Positions 37,774 through 48,671 of a DNA stretch of 64,000 nucleotides are shown piece after piece. This DNA comes from Myxocyprinus asiaticus. Its lineage: Eukaryota > Chordata > Actinopteri > Cypriniformes > Catostomidae. Position 1 is the stretch's first letter; the number at the start of each line of letters is the position of its first letter. The translations under genes and the position numbers were made by a program. Location of the stretch: contig NC_059372.1 of the NCBI RefSeq assembly GCF_019703515.2, positions 16,582,492 through 16,646,491 on the forward strand, given 5' to 3'. The notes beneath the pieces are model-generated. The model was not told the DNA's origin and searched no databases. It worked only from the letters and a program-made list of their open reading frames with translations.

Positions 37774-39021
37774 CACTATATTGCCAAAAGTATTCGCTCA
37801 CCCATCCAAATAATTGAATTCAGGTGTTCCAATCACTTCCATGGCCACAGGTGTATAAAATGAAGCACCTAGGCATGCAGACTGCTTCTACAAACATTTG
37901 TGAAAGAATGGGCTGCTCTCAGGAGCTCAGTGAATTCCAGCGTGGTACTGTGATAGGATGCCACCTGTGCAACAAGTCCAGTCGTGAAATTTCCTCGCTA
38001 CTAAATATTCCACAGTCAACTGTCAGTGGTATTATAACAAAGTGGAATCGATTGGGAATGACAGCAACTCAGCCACGAAGTGGTAGGCCACGTAAAATGA
38101 CAGAGCGGGGTCAGCGGATGCTGAGGCGCATAGTGCGCAGAGGTCGCCAACTTTCTGCAGAGTCAATCGCTACAGACCTCCAAAGTTCACGTGGCCTTCA
38201 GATTAGCTCAAGAACAGTGCGTAGAGAGCTTCATGGAATGGGTTTCCATGGCCGAGCAGCTGCATCCAAGCCATACATCACCAAGTGCAATGCAAAGCGT
38301 CGGATGCAGTGGTGTACAGCACGCTGCCACTGGACTCTAGAGCAGTGGAGACGCGTTCTCTGGAGTGACGAATCACGCTTCTCCATCTGGCAATCTGATG
38401 GACGAGTCTGGGTTTGGCAGTTGCCAGGAGAACGGTACTTGTCTGACTGCATTGTGCCAACTGTGAAGTTTGGTGTAGGAGGGATTATGGTGTGGGGTTG
38501 TTTTTCAGGAGCTGGGCTTGGCCCCTTAGTTCCAGTGAAAGGAACTATGAATGCTTCAGCATACCAAGAGATTTTGGACAATTCCATGCTCCCAACTTTG
38601 TGGGAACAGTTTGGGGATGGCCCCTTCCTGTTCCAACATGACTGCACACCAGTGCACAAAGCAAGGTCCATAAAGACATGGATGAGCGAGTTTGGTGTGG
38701 AAGAACTTGACTGGCCTGCACAGAGTCCTGACCTCAACCCGTTAGAGCACCTTTGGGATGAATTTGAGCGAAGACTGTGAGCCAGGCCTTCTCGTCCAAC
38801 ATCAGTGTCTGACCTCACAAATGCGCTTCTGGAAGAATGGTCAAAAATTCCCATAAACACACTCCTAAACCTTGTGGAAAGCCTTCCCAGAATAGTTGAA
38901 GCTGTTATAGCTGCAAAGGGTGGGCCGACGTCATATTAAACCCTATGGATTAAGAATGGGATGTCACTTAAGTTCATATGCGTCTAAAGGCAGGTGAGCG
39001 AATACTTTTGGCAATATAGTG
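37774..39021 (+). mobile_element. Tc1-like DNA transposon, near-complete
   Basis: 1248 bp with perfect terminal inverted repeats of at least 29 bp starting CACTATATTGCCAAAAGTAT, each bordered by TA (37772-37773 and 39022-39023). It carries a transposase frame of about 343 codons interrupted by a single stop. Perfect ends and an otherwise clean frame suggest a relatively young insertion. Confidence 0.95.
37908..38939 (+). pseudogene. Tc1-like DD34E transposase with one premature stop
   Basis: The family enzyme binds the TIRs and cuts and pastes the element at TA. From the start [10 protein letters not shown] at 37908: a helix-turn-helix ([20 protein letters not shown]), an AT-hook-like GRPRKM, a second HTH-like region, then catalytic residues in WSDESRF, FQHDC and NPLEHLW. 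The last two are separated by 34 residues, giving DD34E. The frame runs 290 codons to TGA at 38778-38780, then 52 further codons continue in frame to TAA at 38937-38939. Total length matches the usual Tc1 size of about 340 residues. The stop stands where arginine is expected (CGA to TGA). An upstream ATG at 37824 in the same frame is less likely because it lies in the untranslated leader. All three catalytic acids precede the stop. Confidence 0.93.
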
Positions 39022-39039
39022 TATGTAACAACTACCCCT

Positions 39040-39330
39040 GGCACTTGACAAATTGGTAGAGGGAAAAGGAGAGAGGATTGTGCATGACACTTTTTGACTG
39101 GCATCTCTAATTAAAAAGTGCTGTCAGGGGCCACAGTGCAGGGAGAGAGGGGGCCCCATCAGCCCCAGAGACTCGTCCCCGGAAATGATTGATGAGCAAT
39201 TGCAAGATAAACAAGACTCCCCATGAGCTGAGCTGCAAACTGATGTATGCAGTATTATAAATATATCTGAGCCAGAAAGAAATGATAAAATAAACAAAAA
39301 AGTGCAGGCAGACAATAACTTGCAGTTTCC
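39040..39330. other. Non-repeat intronic block, possible conserved element
   Basis: Unique-looking sequence just beyond the Tc1 element with TCTCTAATTAAAAAG, GAAATGATTGATGAGCAATT and ATTATAAATATATCTGAG, resembling the texture of intronic enhancers. Composition only. Confidence 0.2.
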
Positions 39331-40928
39331 AGAGATATAATGACACAGAAAAATTTAGTATGCGATTTTATCACACTAAAATAATTTTATCATCCAAACT
39401 GTTTACGTCTTTTGGCTATTCATTTGAAGCAGTGGGTATTTTCATGTTAACAAATTGTCTCCTTTCACTTCCATTGTAAATGCCTTACTGTAACTGTGAT
39501 TTTAGTGTTTTTTTGTTGTTGTTTTTTTTCTTGTTTTTTAAGAAAAGGAGGGGCAAGTCGAAAAAAATGTTTGTGGTAATCAACATTATCCTACAAATAC
39601 TGTCATAAATCCATTTTATAATAAATTTTCATACTTTTCCCCCATATATTACATGAATATAAACTTAGAAAATATAAATTTTTGTATGAAATATCCCTTC
39701 AAAATCCTCTGGAGGCAGCTCTCTAGGTTTTGGAACAGAGCTTGTTGTTTGTGTATGTGTGTGTGACTTTGTGAGAGAAAGATAGAAGAAGAGAAAGAGG
39801 TGAAGTATAATATGTTTGCTGCCATGGGTGATGGCTGGCTAACAGACGTTAACAACAGCTGGTTTCATGGCTGAGACTTTGCTGAATCGTCTCAACTCCC
39901 ACACTACCTAACTCTCACACAACAAAACTACAGCCTCCTGGGACCCAACCAGACTCTGCCAACCATAGATGCACCTTAATGTGTGTGCTGTTGCTTTTTA
40001 CTGAGTGTGCATGCCCCATAGGCTCTGTATGTGAGCAATTGTTCAACTGGGAAACTGTGCACATGCGCTTGTGTGTGAGTTTGTGTACTTATGATACCTT
40101 CCACCCTAAAATTATTGGGTGTTTGGAACATTTGTATGGTCATAAATAGTGGCAAGTTGGGAGCTCTTCACAAACTTACACAGTATCATTATCAACCAGA
40201 GGGCAATGGAATGGTAAAGTGAGGATGAATTATGAATGAAATGTTGAGGATATTTTTTCACCTTTTTTTCAATAGGATGTACTCCACTACTTATTTGCGT
40301 GTGCAAGGGTAGTGCTGAGGCTCTTGTTGGACTAAATGAAATTTATATCAGTCAGAATCAGCGTTTCAGAGCCTTTTTTTTTTTTTCTTGAAAACAAAGC
40401 CAAGTGTTTAATAAGTAATTGTGCCTGCTAAAGCAAGCATCACTATTGCTATTTCCCATACGTAGTGTTAGGGATTTGAATAAATCAATAGCCCTAAGTA
40501 TTTAAATTTGCAGTGTTTGTGCTACATGAGACCTCAAGATCTGTTGATTTTTGAAGAGATGTGTGCAAGTACTTTTGTGAATGATCAGACTTATGGTTTT
40601 TGCCAATGGGATGATAAAACGAGCAAAAGAATCCCATAGGCTTGCATTGAAAAAGGGACCTGAGCCATATCTAGGAACCAGAATATCATAAAGACTTGGA
40701 CTGGGGTGGTCTCTTTTGGCTTGGGCCAGTAAGCAACCTCCCATAACACCCTACCAACTGCATAGCAATGTACTAACAAGAACTCAGAACACTTTTACAA
40801 CTGCATAGCAATGTACTAACAAGAACTCAGAACACTTTTACAACTGCATAGCAATGCCCTACAGTATCTACAGAAAAGTTCAGTGTTGCTGGTCACCAGA
40901 AAATGTTGATGTGTTTTGGATGCTGTTG

Positions 40929-41147
40929 CAGTGACATGCACAGACCTCAGCAGGGGCAGGGCGAAAGGACATGTACAGAGTGTGAAGAGAAATCTGCCTT
41001 CCATAGTATATGAGGGGGGGTTGTGCTGTAGTAAAGACACCTCCCCTTAAAAGGGCACCTTTACATTTGTGAAGGGCACCTTTAGATTTGTGAATGAAAG
41101 CGGCAGGGGCTTGCACCCCTGTAGCCCCCATTCTGTGCACGTCCGTG
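40929..41147. mobile_element. hAT-like miniature element in repeat X
   Basis: 219 bp. Inverted ends CAGTGACATGCACAGA and TCTGTGCACGTCCGTG. Flanks TGCTGTTG (40921-40928) and TGCTGGTA (41148-41155) agree at 6 of 8 positions, consistent with a decayed 8-bp duplication. Interior holds repeated AGGGCACCTTTA(C/G)ATTTGTGAA. Confidence 0.65.
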
Positions 41148-41266
41148 TGCTGGTATCTTCTATAGGCTTCTTAGCTAGCTTAACCAGCAATATTTCTTTG
41201 GTCAACCAGCTTCACCAGAAAAGCCATGCTTCTACAGCTAGGCATTGATTGTTCACCAGCTTGACT

Positions 41267-42081
41267 AGGGATGGGAATTGTAAGGATTTAATGATTCTGA
41301 TTTCTCTTAACAATGCTGGTTCCTTAATGGTCCCATTAACAATTTTTAAGTACTTCAGAGGTATTTAGAAAGAAATGCAATACAAAATGCAATTCTTAAT
41401 GGATTAACCTCCCTCAGCAGCCTGTTACTAATGATGAGATTATTTCAGATTTTAACTGAAAATATTCTTGCTTTTGTGGTTTTACACAACATTTTTAATT
41501 AAGATATTTTATCATTCATTTATTTTTTATGTAAAATACCGCTAATTACAATACTCCCACAAATTCTGAATGTGTATATTTAACTACACATTGTTATATC
41601 AACAACCATTACCAATTATTGGTTTATTTCAAGTCAGACTTGATGAAATTAATGACTTGTGGTTCAGTAAGTTTTTGATTCACTAAAAAGAATGGCCTGC
41701 TTAAAGTCATTTATTAAGTAGGAAGGAAGGCTGGGTCAGTATTCAGTACCTGAAGTGAAGTTCTCAGAGTCTCCCGGTACGATGTAATGTATTTATTTAA
41801 TGTAAGTCAGTGATTTGATGCGGTCCGCCAATCACTTTTATCTGACCTTCCAAATGATTTTGATAAAATCGCGGTAAACATCCGAACAATCATTTGGAAG
41901 GTCATATACAAGTGAAAGTTCAAAATCATTTGCACGTGTCGATTTAACAACACGTGTGTAGTCACGGCCCGGCCCCGCCCTCCTTCTCGTCACAGACCGT
42001 TAATGGAACCAAAGTCATAAATAATTCTGTTCATATGAAACCGTTTCTGAAAAAGAACCAGTTCTAGTTTCCAAACCCTGA
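41267..42081. mobile_element. hAT-like element in repeat X
   Basis: About 815 bp between AGGGATGGGAATTG and TTTCCAAACCCTGA, imperfect inverted ends. CTTGAC directly precedes (with T) and follows the element, a decayed 8-bp duplication. It interrupts CCAGC minisatellite sequence. A strong hairpin lies inside. No transposase recognised. Confidence 0.5.
41832..41915. repeat. Inverted repeat (hairpin)
   Basis: TGACCTTCCAAATGATT at 41843-41859 and its exact complement AATCATTTGGAAGGTCA at 41888-41904; pairing continues imperfectly outward to CACTTTTATC/TATACAAGTG. The loop is about 28 bases. Confidence 0.85.
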
Positions 42082-42384
42082 TCTTGACCAGCACCAAACT
42101 AGCATAAACCAGTTTGGACCAGCAATCTGGTCTTTTCAGAAGGGCTGGTAACAACCTAGCATATCATGACTGCAAGTTTTGCAGAGGCAAGCACCACTCA
42201 CATTTCTTTTGAAAATGTAAAAGTCTAGTTTATGCTTAAGGTTGCTTTTTCAACTCTGTATGACCACATACAACTTGGATGAACATAAAGTCACTGGTGC
42301 GTCACTGCTTCTCTCACTGCCTCCAGTCAGCCTGCTTTGTACTTCTACAGAATGAGTCCCAAAGCAATAAACATTTCTTTTTTT

Positions 42385-42467
42385 CCCCTATCCCTAACCC
42401 ATCCCAACCCCATCTCCTCTCTTCCATCCTCCCACCCTCTTTCCTTTCCCCTCACGCCTGGATCTAG
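42385..42467 (+). other. camta1: 3' splice site and polypyrimidine tract of the camta1 exon
   Basis: A run rich in C and T, broken mainly by isolated A, spans about 80 bases and ends GATCTAG directly before the exon. It fixes the exon start. No alternative AG lies between the tract and 42467. Confidence 0.85.
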
Positions 42468-42603
42468 GCCACAGAATGGGTCAATGATCCTGTACAATAG
42501 GAAGAAGGTGAAGTACAGAAAGGACGGCTACTGCTGGAAAAAAAGAAAAGATGGGAAGACCACGCGGGAGGATCACATGAAGCTCAAAGTACAGGGAGTG
42601 GAG
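42468..42603 (+). CDS. camta1: camta1 internal exon (middle of CG-1 domain)
   Basis: Internal coding exon of a calmodulin-binding transcription activator, a nuclear protein with CG-1 DNA-binding, TIG, ankyrin and IQ regions. A polypyrimidine tract and AG lie directly upstream and a GTGAGA donor directly downstream. The 136 bp are one base finishing a split codon plus 45 codons ending GAG, so acceptor phase 2 and donor phase 0. The peptide runs from PQNGSMILYNRKK through YRKDGYCWKKRKDGK to KLKVQGVE. This is the lysine/arginine-rich heart of CG-1, and basic runs of this kind also act in nuclear import. From remembered family sequences, GSMILY, GYCWKK and VQGVE fit CAMTA1, whereas CAMTA2 has I, L and M at the variable positions. 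No stop or frameshift is present. Teleosts keep two camta1 copies and I cannot say which this is. Neighbouring exons were not found. Confidence 0.92.
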
Positions 42604-42609
42604 GTGAGA
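42604..42609 (+). other. camta1: 5' splice site of the camta1 exon
   Basis: GAG|GTGAGA is close to the vertebrate donor consensus. Reading on through it soon loses similarity to the CG-1 domain, which supports the exon end. Confidence 0.85.
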
Positions 42610-42674
42610 ACATGCGTTTGCATCGTAGCACTTACAAACACACTGATTCGCTTTGAATTTTTTTTTTAATGGGC

Positions 42675-42900
42675 CCAATTAAAGAGGTAGTGGAAAATTC
42701 TGTCATCATTTACTCACCCTCATGATGTTCCAAATTTGTATGACTTTATGTATGTAACATGAAAGGCAGAATGTTAGGGGCTATTACTGAGTTCTGGCAA
42801 AAAAAATCTCCTTTTGTGGTCCACAGAAGAAAGGAAGTCATACGGGGTTGGAACACATGAGAAAAATCCCCTCACTTAGACTTGAATGCTGTATTTTTAC
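42675..42900. repeat. Partial copy of repeat family Y
   Basis: TTCTGTCATCATTTACTCAC CCTCATGATGTTCC matches the ends of the element at 43804-45822; an inverted partial (GAAGTCATACGGGGTTGGAA) follows. It starts only about 70 bp downstream of the camta1 exon. Confidence 0.65.
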
Positions 42901-43803
42901 ACCAGCCTTTTTTGTGTCACACATGAACAGCGGCTTCGAGTCCCTACTTTTCTAGTCCACATCAAGGAGTAAAAAATACACCTCAGCAGCCCGAGTTTAG
43001 TTTTCCCTTGATAGCAAACAAAATGGAAGCAATTGTTCGTACCTTATTAAGCTCAGGATGTTTGCTCTGCTCTAGAGTGCCGGCATTAATCTTCCCTCAT
43101 GCTGGGAACCACTGCCATCACAGGTAGACTGCAGGGCCCTTTTCTGCATTTCCGCGCCCTGGCACGGCCCCGCTGTGTATGTGTGTGAGCTCTCTTTGAT
43201 TTATTTTCGCTCATACACACCCACCAAACAGCATGGGTTCTGGATTCAGAGTTTTGCTGCTTTGTTTTTGAGGGTTGTGCTGAACGTCTATCATTTCATT
43301 GGTGTCCTCTGGATAGCTAAGCTTCTTGTCATGATCATGTGATATTGTGCTGAACATACAGGCCCAAACACACCCTATACAGCCTACAAAACACACATTT
43401 ACTTTCAGATTATAGATTACTGTCAAGACCCAATTTTGGTTATAACTAAATTTTTAGAGCATTGGGCATTTTCATTTGCCCAAAAAAATAATAAAAAAAG
43501 GACATTCCTAAATCCCCTTAAAGGGAGGTCTTGTCAGATTTAGCTAAATTCTGGGGACAAATTTGTCCCCAAAGTATAGCTAAGTCAACCCACACACACA
43601 AAAGACGTGATATTTGCCAAGACATGCACTTGTCTCTTTTTGCTCTGTCTCTTCATTGAGCTCTCATTAGACAGTGAACAGACCTCGCTTAACAACAGTC
43701 TCTCTGCCAATCATATTTTGGCAGGACATTTTCTCACAGCAGCTGTTTCAGATGAAATTTGGAGTTTCTACAGATTATCTATTATTTTCACCAGCTTTAC
43801 TGC

Positions 43804-45822
43804 TTGAAGAAATAGTTCACCCAAAAATGAAAATTCTTTCTCCTTTGGAACACAAAAGGAGATGTTAGCTAAAATGTTGATGCTGCTCTTTTACATACAA
43901 TGAAAGTGGATAGGAATGGACGCTGTCCAACAATGCCCAAAAAGCACTCTAAGAGTACCATAAAAGTAATCCATATAGAGCTGTTCAAGTTTTAGTCCAA
44001 AAATTCATACCTCAAACATGAATTTTGATGCTGTATTGAATTGCATCCTTTTTTTAAAGCTGCACTACGTAATTTTGTGTTCTCTAGCGATATCTGTGGA
44101 TGAAACTTAAAATTGCAAGCAATTTGCGGAAGAACACTTACATCAGTCGTGTTTCGGCACTGCTCTTCTGGTAGATGAATCTCATGATTTGAACTTACCT
44201 GGACATCGCCTGAGTGTGATCAAGACTTGGAGATATTCAGAGCCGGAGTCATAACATGGTTTTTTCATGTTGATATTATGTTATACAATTAAACATTTAA
44301 AACTGAAATATTAATTGCTTTGAAAAATAAAAAAAACACTCTGAATGCTTTTCAGACACTACACTCAAAGAGCTTTTACATAGAGAACAGGGGACTCAAT
44401 CATCTCAATCAACATCCATTACCAGTGTATTTTAGTGTGATTTTCAAGTGTTTTCTACTGTTAATGTTTGTATTATACTACACTTATCAATTTAAAAGAT
44501 GAAACTCGTGACATGGCTGATACAAATTGAATGGAAGACTTTATTATTTTTATATTAGGCTATGTTGTACAGCCACCTCATTGATAATGCAAGTGAACTG
44601 TAATACTACAATAGTATGTCTATGCAATGCACACAATAACACCGTAAACTAAAAACATAAAACGAGGATTCAGTAATGATGGTGATAAAATATACTTTAT
44701 TAAACTTAAAAATATTTTGCTTAAATATGCAATATAAAAATGACAAGAAGTCAATTTCAGAAGTCATACATAAACATGTCACAGTAACTTCCCAGGACAA
44801 CTTAGATACATCGCGATCAGTTAACACATGAGTAATGTTCGATTCATACAAGCATGACAACCAATATAAGCTTCACCAACCCTACCAGACAACTTATCCA
44901 AGCATTATAGCAGGCAAACAACTTTGCCAAATGGATAACAGATAAACATCCATCCAGGTTGCTGTGATGCTGTCCTGAACTGTGTGAGTGTGACTGACTG
45001 AACTGAACATAGTTTCTCCAGTCGGAACATGAGACAGTCGGTACTTCTTTCCGGATATTACGTACAAAGGACATTGTTTTGAACACTGATTGTTTATGTA
45101 TTCAATAAATCATGGCAATTTGTTCATTTTTAAACAAAAAATCTTACGTAGTGCAGCTACGTTTGCAGTATGACTGTGTGTAATTTATGTTGTAGAACAA
45201 AACGTCCACGTATCATCAAGTAATGTTTACCACAGACCTTATTTTACACATAAGTTCAACAACCCCATTATAAAAACCCATTGGAAAATCCAGAGGGAAC
45301 CCATGGTGAATTAGACTTCCGGGTTCACCTACAAATGACATCATGGCTGAACAGCTCTATTACTTATGTGTCTTCTGCAAATGTGCAATGATTTTGTGTA
45401 ATGAACAGACAGAAATTTGTTATGCATTGAAAATGTTTTGAAATCTCCCTTGCCATAGCTCTGAAATCTCATTCGCACTTTTGTATATTCAAATTTGCAG
45501 TGACGACAACCAGTGTCATTTGGCATCATTGATGTCAAACCTGGTGCAAGCATCTTCATGCATTCTTTTGGAACATATATGAAAGCGAATGAGATTTGAG
45601 AGCTGCAAAGGGGAAGATTTCAGTCTGGAAACTGGGGACTTATTACTACTTTTATGGTGCTTTTTGGAGCTTGACAGCTCTGGTCCCTGTCTAATTTCAT
45701 TAAATGAATTTTTTATTTTAGATATTCAACACATTTCTTCTTGGGGGAAAGCTCATGTTGTTTGAAACAACATTAGGGTGAGAAAATTATTTCACCATTT
45801 TTTGGTTGAACTAACACTTTAA
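43804..45822. mobile_element. TIR element family Y with nested insertion
   Basis: Left TAGTTCACCCAAAAATGAAA and right TTTCACCATTTTTTGGTTGA, followed inward by AGGGTGAGAAAATT, are inverted relatives; the outer edges are TTGAAG and CTTTAAG. The 2-kb length includes another element at 44058-45158. Non-coding. Confidence 0.65.
44058..45158. mobile_element. TIR element AGCTGCACTACGTAA, nested in family Y
   Basis: A 15-bp perfect inverted repeat AGCTGCACTACGTAA / TTACGTAGTGCAGCT bounds 1.1 kb. A and T stretches sit at the borders. No transposase frame; open frames inside are short and unsupported. Confidence 0.75.
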
Positions 45823-46379
45823 GAACATTTACAGTGATAAAACTTTCTCAATACAGCAACCAGAGTTCTGTAAAGTTTGATATTTTTATGGCAGATATGT
45901 GTGAGAAATACTGCCAGGTTTTCTCATAGCCGGATGTCCATATATAATGCTGTGTCATCTCAGTGGTATCCTCTGCCCCTTAAGCACACTCAGCTCTGCT
46001 AAAAGAGCTCACTTGAGCTGAGGTAACACAGAGGTGAGCTCACTAACTGAGCTGCAGAAACAGTCAAATAAACCTTTGGTGACTCAAACAAACCTCTCTC
46101 TCTCCCACGCTCTCCCTCTGTTCCTTTATATCTCTCAGCCAGCACAGCCTGCTGTCATCTGGCAGGCTTATCCTCTAACATGCTTCCATATGTTTTTTTT
46201 TTGTTTGTTTTTTTAATGGTGGATCACAGTGGGCTAATTTCAGAAGAGTGGCAAGACAGCTTTTGGTGCTAAGGTGGACTCAGCAAAAATGAGCTTGTCT
46301 GACAAGCAGAGAGTAAAGAGAGAGAGGAGCAGTGTGGAAAACTTCTTAGCTCACAGCAGGCTTATGAAATCCCACTTTA

Positions 46380-46690
46380 AGCTTGAACTTTGTCAATGAA
46401 GTGACTGCAGTCAAATGACCGTGTCACCATACGTGGAGCTTAATGAGGGCTGAGATCAGATGGCTCCAGCAGCGAATGGACTCCTCTGTTTTTCTCCCCC
46501 TGCAATGAACAACAATATAATAGGGATGCGGCCACTCGGTAAGTCCTCCCTGTGCTCTCCCTGATTGAGCGAGGAGTGATCAATCAAAGCTGTGCTCTTC
46601 AGGATAATAACCTTGCCCTATCAGTCTGCCTCAGACCTGTTTAATGTAAATGCAAATAAATGATGTGACCTTCACCTTCAGAGTAGTTTC
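46380..46690. other. Non-repeat intronic block, possible conserved element
   Basis: Unique-looking, balanced composition, with GAGTGATCAATCAAAGCTGT and CAATGAACAACAATATAATAG (TCF- and SOX-like words). Composition-based suggestion only. Confidence 0.22.
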
Positions 46691-46859
46691 ATCCAGGGCT
46701 TTTTTCACGGACTGAGGAGGGGTGTGTAAATGAGAAGTGTCATATTGTCTGGGCTAAGGGTGTATGGTTGTGTGTGTGTGTGCGTGTGTGTTTGAGTGAG
46801 GGGTGGTAAAGTTTTTTCTCCCAGCATCGCTTGTCAGCTGGTTGCATGTGAGTTCCCAG

Positions 46860-47035
46860 ATACCCTGTTTTCACCGACATGGTACCTGTGCTGGTTCTTG
46901 GAGTTGGTGCCCAAAGAAAAGGCAGTTCTGGACAGTAGAAATTGCCTTTACACCAGAACCTTCAACCTAATGGTCTCAAAACAGGAACCACTATCGCCAG
47001 GGATAATCACAATCAGCCCAACATTGACTGAATGG
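46860..47035. repeat. Degenerate dispersed repeat relic
   Basis: Words GGTACCTGTGCTGGTTC, ACACCAGAACCTTCAACC and CAGGAACCACTATCGCC resemble the GGTTC/GAACC palindromic fish repeats. Low confidence. Confidence 0.35.
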
Positions 47036-47041
47036 GCCGGC

Positions 47042-47676
47042 TGAATGCGGCCGGCATGCATGATCGGCATTTCCATGGGAGTATTGATTGTTCCCGGGGA
47101 ACACTGATCATGCCACTGATTAGCCTACCGAGCAACACCTGTTCTCCTCTAATTCACTCCCTCTCATTCACTCCCTCCTTAAGCCCGTTGTGTTCTCAGT
47201 ATCTTTGCAAGATTGTTGTTTGGTGTTAAGTACTAACCTCACTCTCTCTGCTTAGTTGGTCCTGTCTCGTGTATCTCTTGGTTGCCCACGTGTCAGGTGT
47301 GTGGTTGCCTTCCAGTTTTGCTGCATGTCAGCTGGTCTTCCACGGAGGATACCTCATCTCTGCCCACGTGTCGGGAGTTAAGATCGCCCATCTCTGCTGG
47401 GCGTTGTTCTGCACCTCACTAAGCTTCAACGGAGGATTATACGAATCTGTTCCTGACTTCCACAAAGTTCACACTCATCCTACGAACACACTCTTCACAT
47501 ATTACTCCTTGCACGTCCATGGCGCGCATGCTATCAGAGATTGCTTCTTGCTACTGCAGCCGGTGCTGGGATATTTGACATTCCACAACCCAGTGACTGC
47601 CCATATTTGTTGTTAATAAATCCTTTGAACTGTTCCTCTGCTCTTGGGTCTGTTTGTCTGACTATTGCTCTTTACA
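47042..47676 (+). repeat. Gypsy-2 5' LTR
   Basis: The shared block GTTTCCATGGGAGTATTGATTG (here with ATTTCC), CACTGATCATGCCACTGATT and CACCTGTTCTCCTCTAATTCAC also occurs at 52540-52632. AATAAA lies at 47615-47620. The right edge TTTACA is chosen from the TG...CA rule; both edges are approximate. Confidence 0.75.
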
Positions 47677-47693
47677 GGACAATCTAGCCAAGT

Positions 47694-48545
47694 ATGGACA
47701 CAATGGAGGAATCCACTCTTCACTCCACCCTCTCTCAGCAGGGAGTCTTGCTGGGATGTCAGCAGGATCAAATCTCTGCTTCGAACTGGGCTGTGGAGAT
47801 GATGGCTTCGCAGCTCGCCGAGCTCACCTCTTTTATTCAGCAGCTCTGCCTCCTAATGCTGGACTCTCTCAGGAAGCTTCCTTACCAGCTCCAAAGGTTC
47901 CCCTGGCTCCTGGATACTTTGAAGCCCGTATTTCCCCTCCAGCCCCATATTCATGTGAGGCTGAATGCTGCAGCGCATTCCTTTCGTAATGTTCCCTGTT
48001 CTTCACGTTACAGCCCTCCACTTTTGCGTCGGATACTATGAAGTCGGCTTATGTAATTACGCTCCTCACCGGAAGGGCTGGCGAATGGGTTACTGCCATG
48101 TGGGAAAACATACATCCCTGCGCTTCCTACCATACCTTTACCATGGAGCTCCGCTGTGTGTTTGTTCGCTCGGCTCAAGGTCGGGAGACCTTGTGAGTGG
48201 AATGACCACACTATGTGGGATCGATTTCTGCATGGTCTTTCCGATGACATTCTGGATGAGATTTACCCTTTGGATTTGCCTCCACGCTTCGATGACTTGG
48301 TAGATTTGGCTATCCGAGTCGATCAATGACTGACCCTATGTCATCACCACCATCGACACTGCTTTCCACCTACCCTGGCAGCTGATCCTCTTACCCATTC
48401 TGCCAACTCCCCAGTATCACGGCCAAAGCCGATGCAAGTCACTAGAACGCAAATCTCATGCAGGGAGAAACAGCAATGTCTTGTGAATAGATTGTGTTTT
48501 TACTGTGCTCGTTCTGATCATCTTTATGCTTCCTGTCCAGTAAAA
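47694..48545 (+). pseudogene. Gypsy-2 gag, broken
   Basis: Starts ATG at 47694, or 47703 (MEESTLHSTLSQQ), shortly after the LTR. The first frame is open to 48041, followed by frameshifts (a Gag-like stretch in another frame is seen around 48025-48330, including VVRSAQGRETL-like residues). A CCHC zinc knuckle C-FY-C-ARSD-H-LYAS-C lies at 48495-48536. The protein would bind element RNA and build particles, but no continuous frame remains. Confidence 0.8.
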
Positions 48546-48671
48546 GACATCGCTTGTCGGTAGGAAAGGGTTTACTGGTGAGCGTAACACTTTTGGACAA
48601 AACCCCTGGACTTCGAACACTTCTTCCGGCTGCAGTATGCATCTGCCTGTCACACGGTTTCTGCCTTGGTT

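Larger units (their letters stand above)
40575..42235 (+). repeat. Dispersed repeat family X, copy 3 (interrupted)
   Basis: The fullest copy: CAGACTTATGG, GATGATAAAAC, GACCTGAGCCATATCTAGGA, GGGCCAGTAAGCAACC at the left; CCAGC-type minisatellite inside; GCAAGCACCACTCACA and AAAAGTCTAGTTT at the right. Two hAT-like insertions split it. A GCATAGCAATG...ACTTTTACAACT block is tandemly repeated at 40758-40855. Confidence 0.65.

Noticed and set aside
38231..38860. 209-codon minus-strand frame opposite the Tc1 transposase
   Set aside because: Shadow of the transposase frame; the family codes only on the plus strand here.
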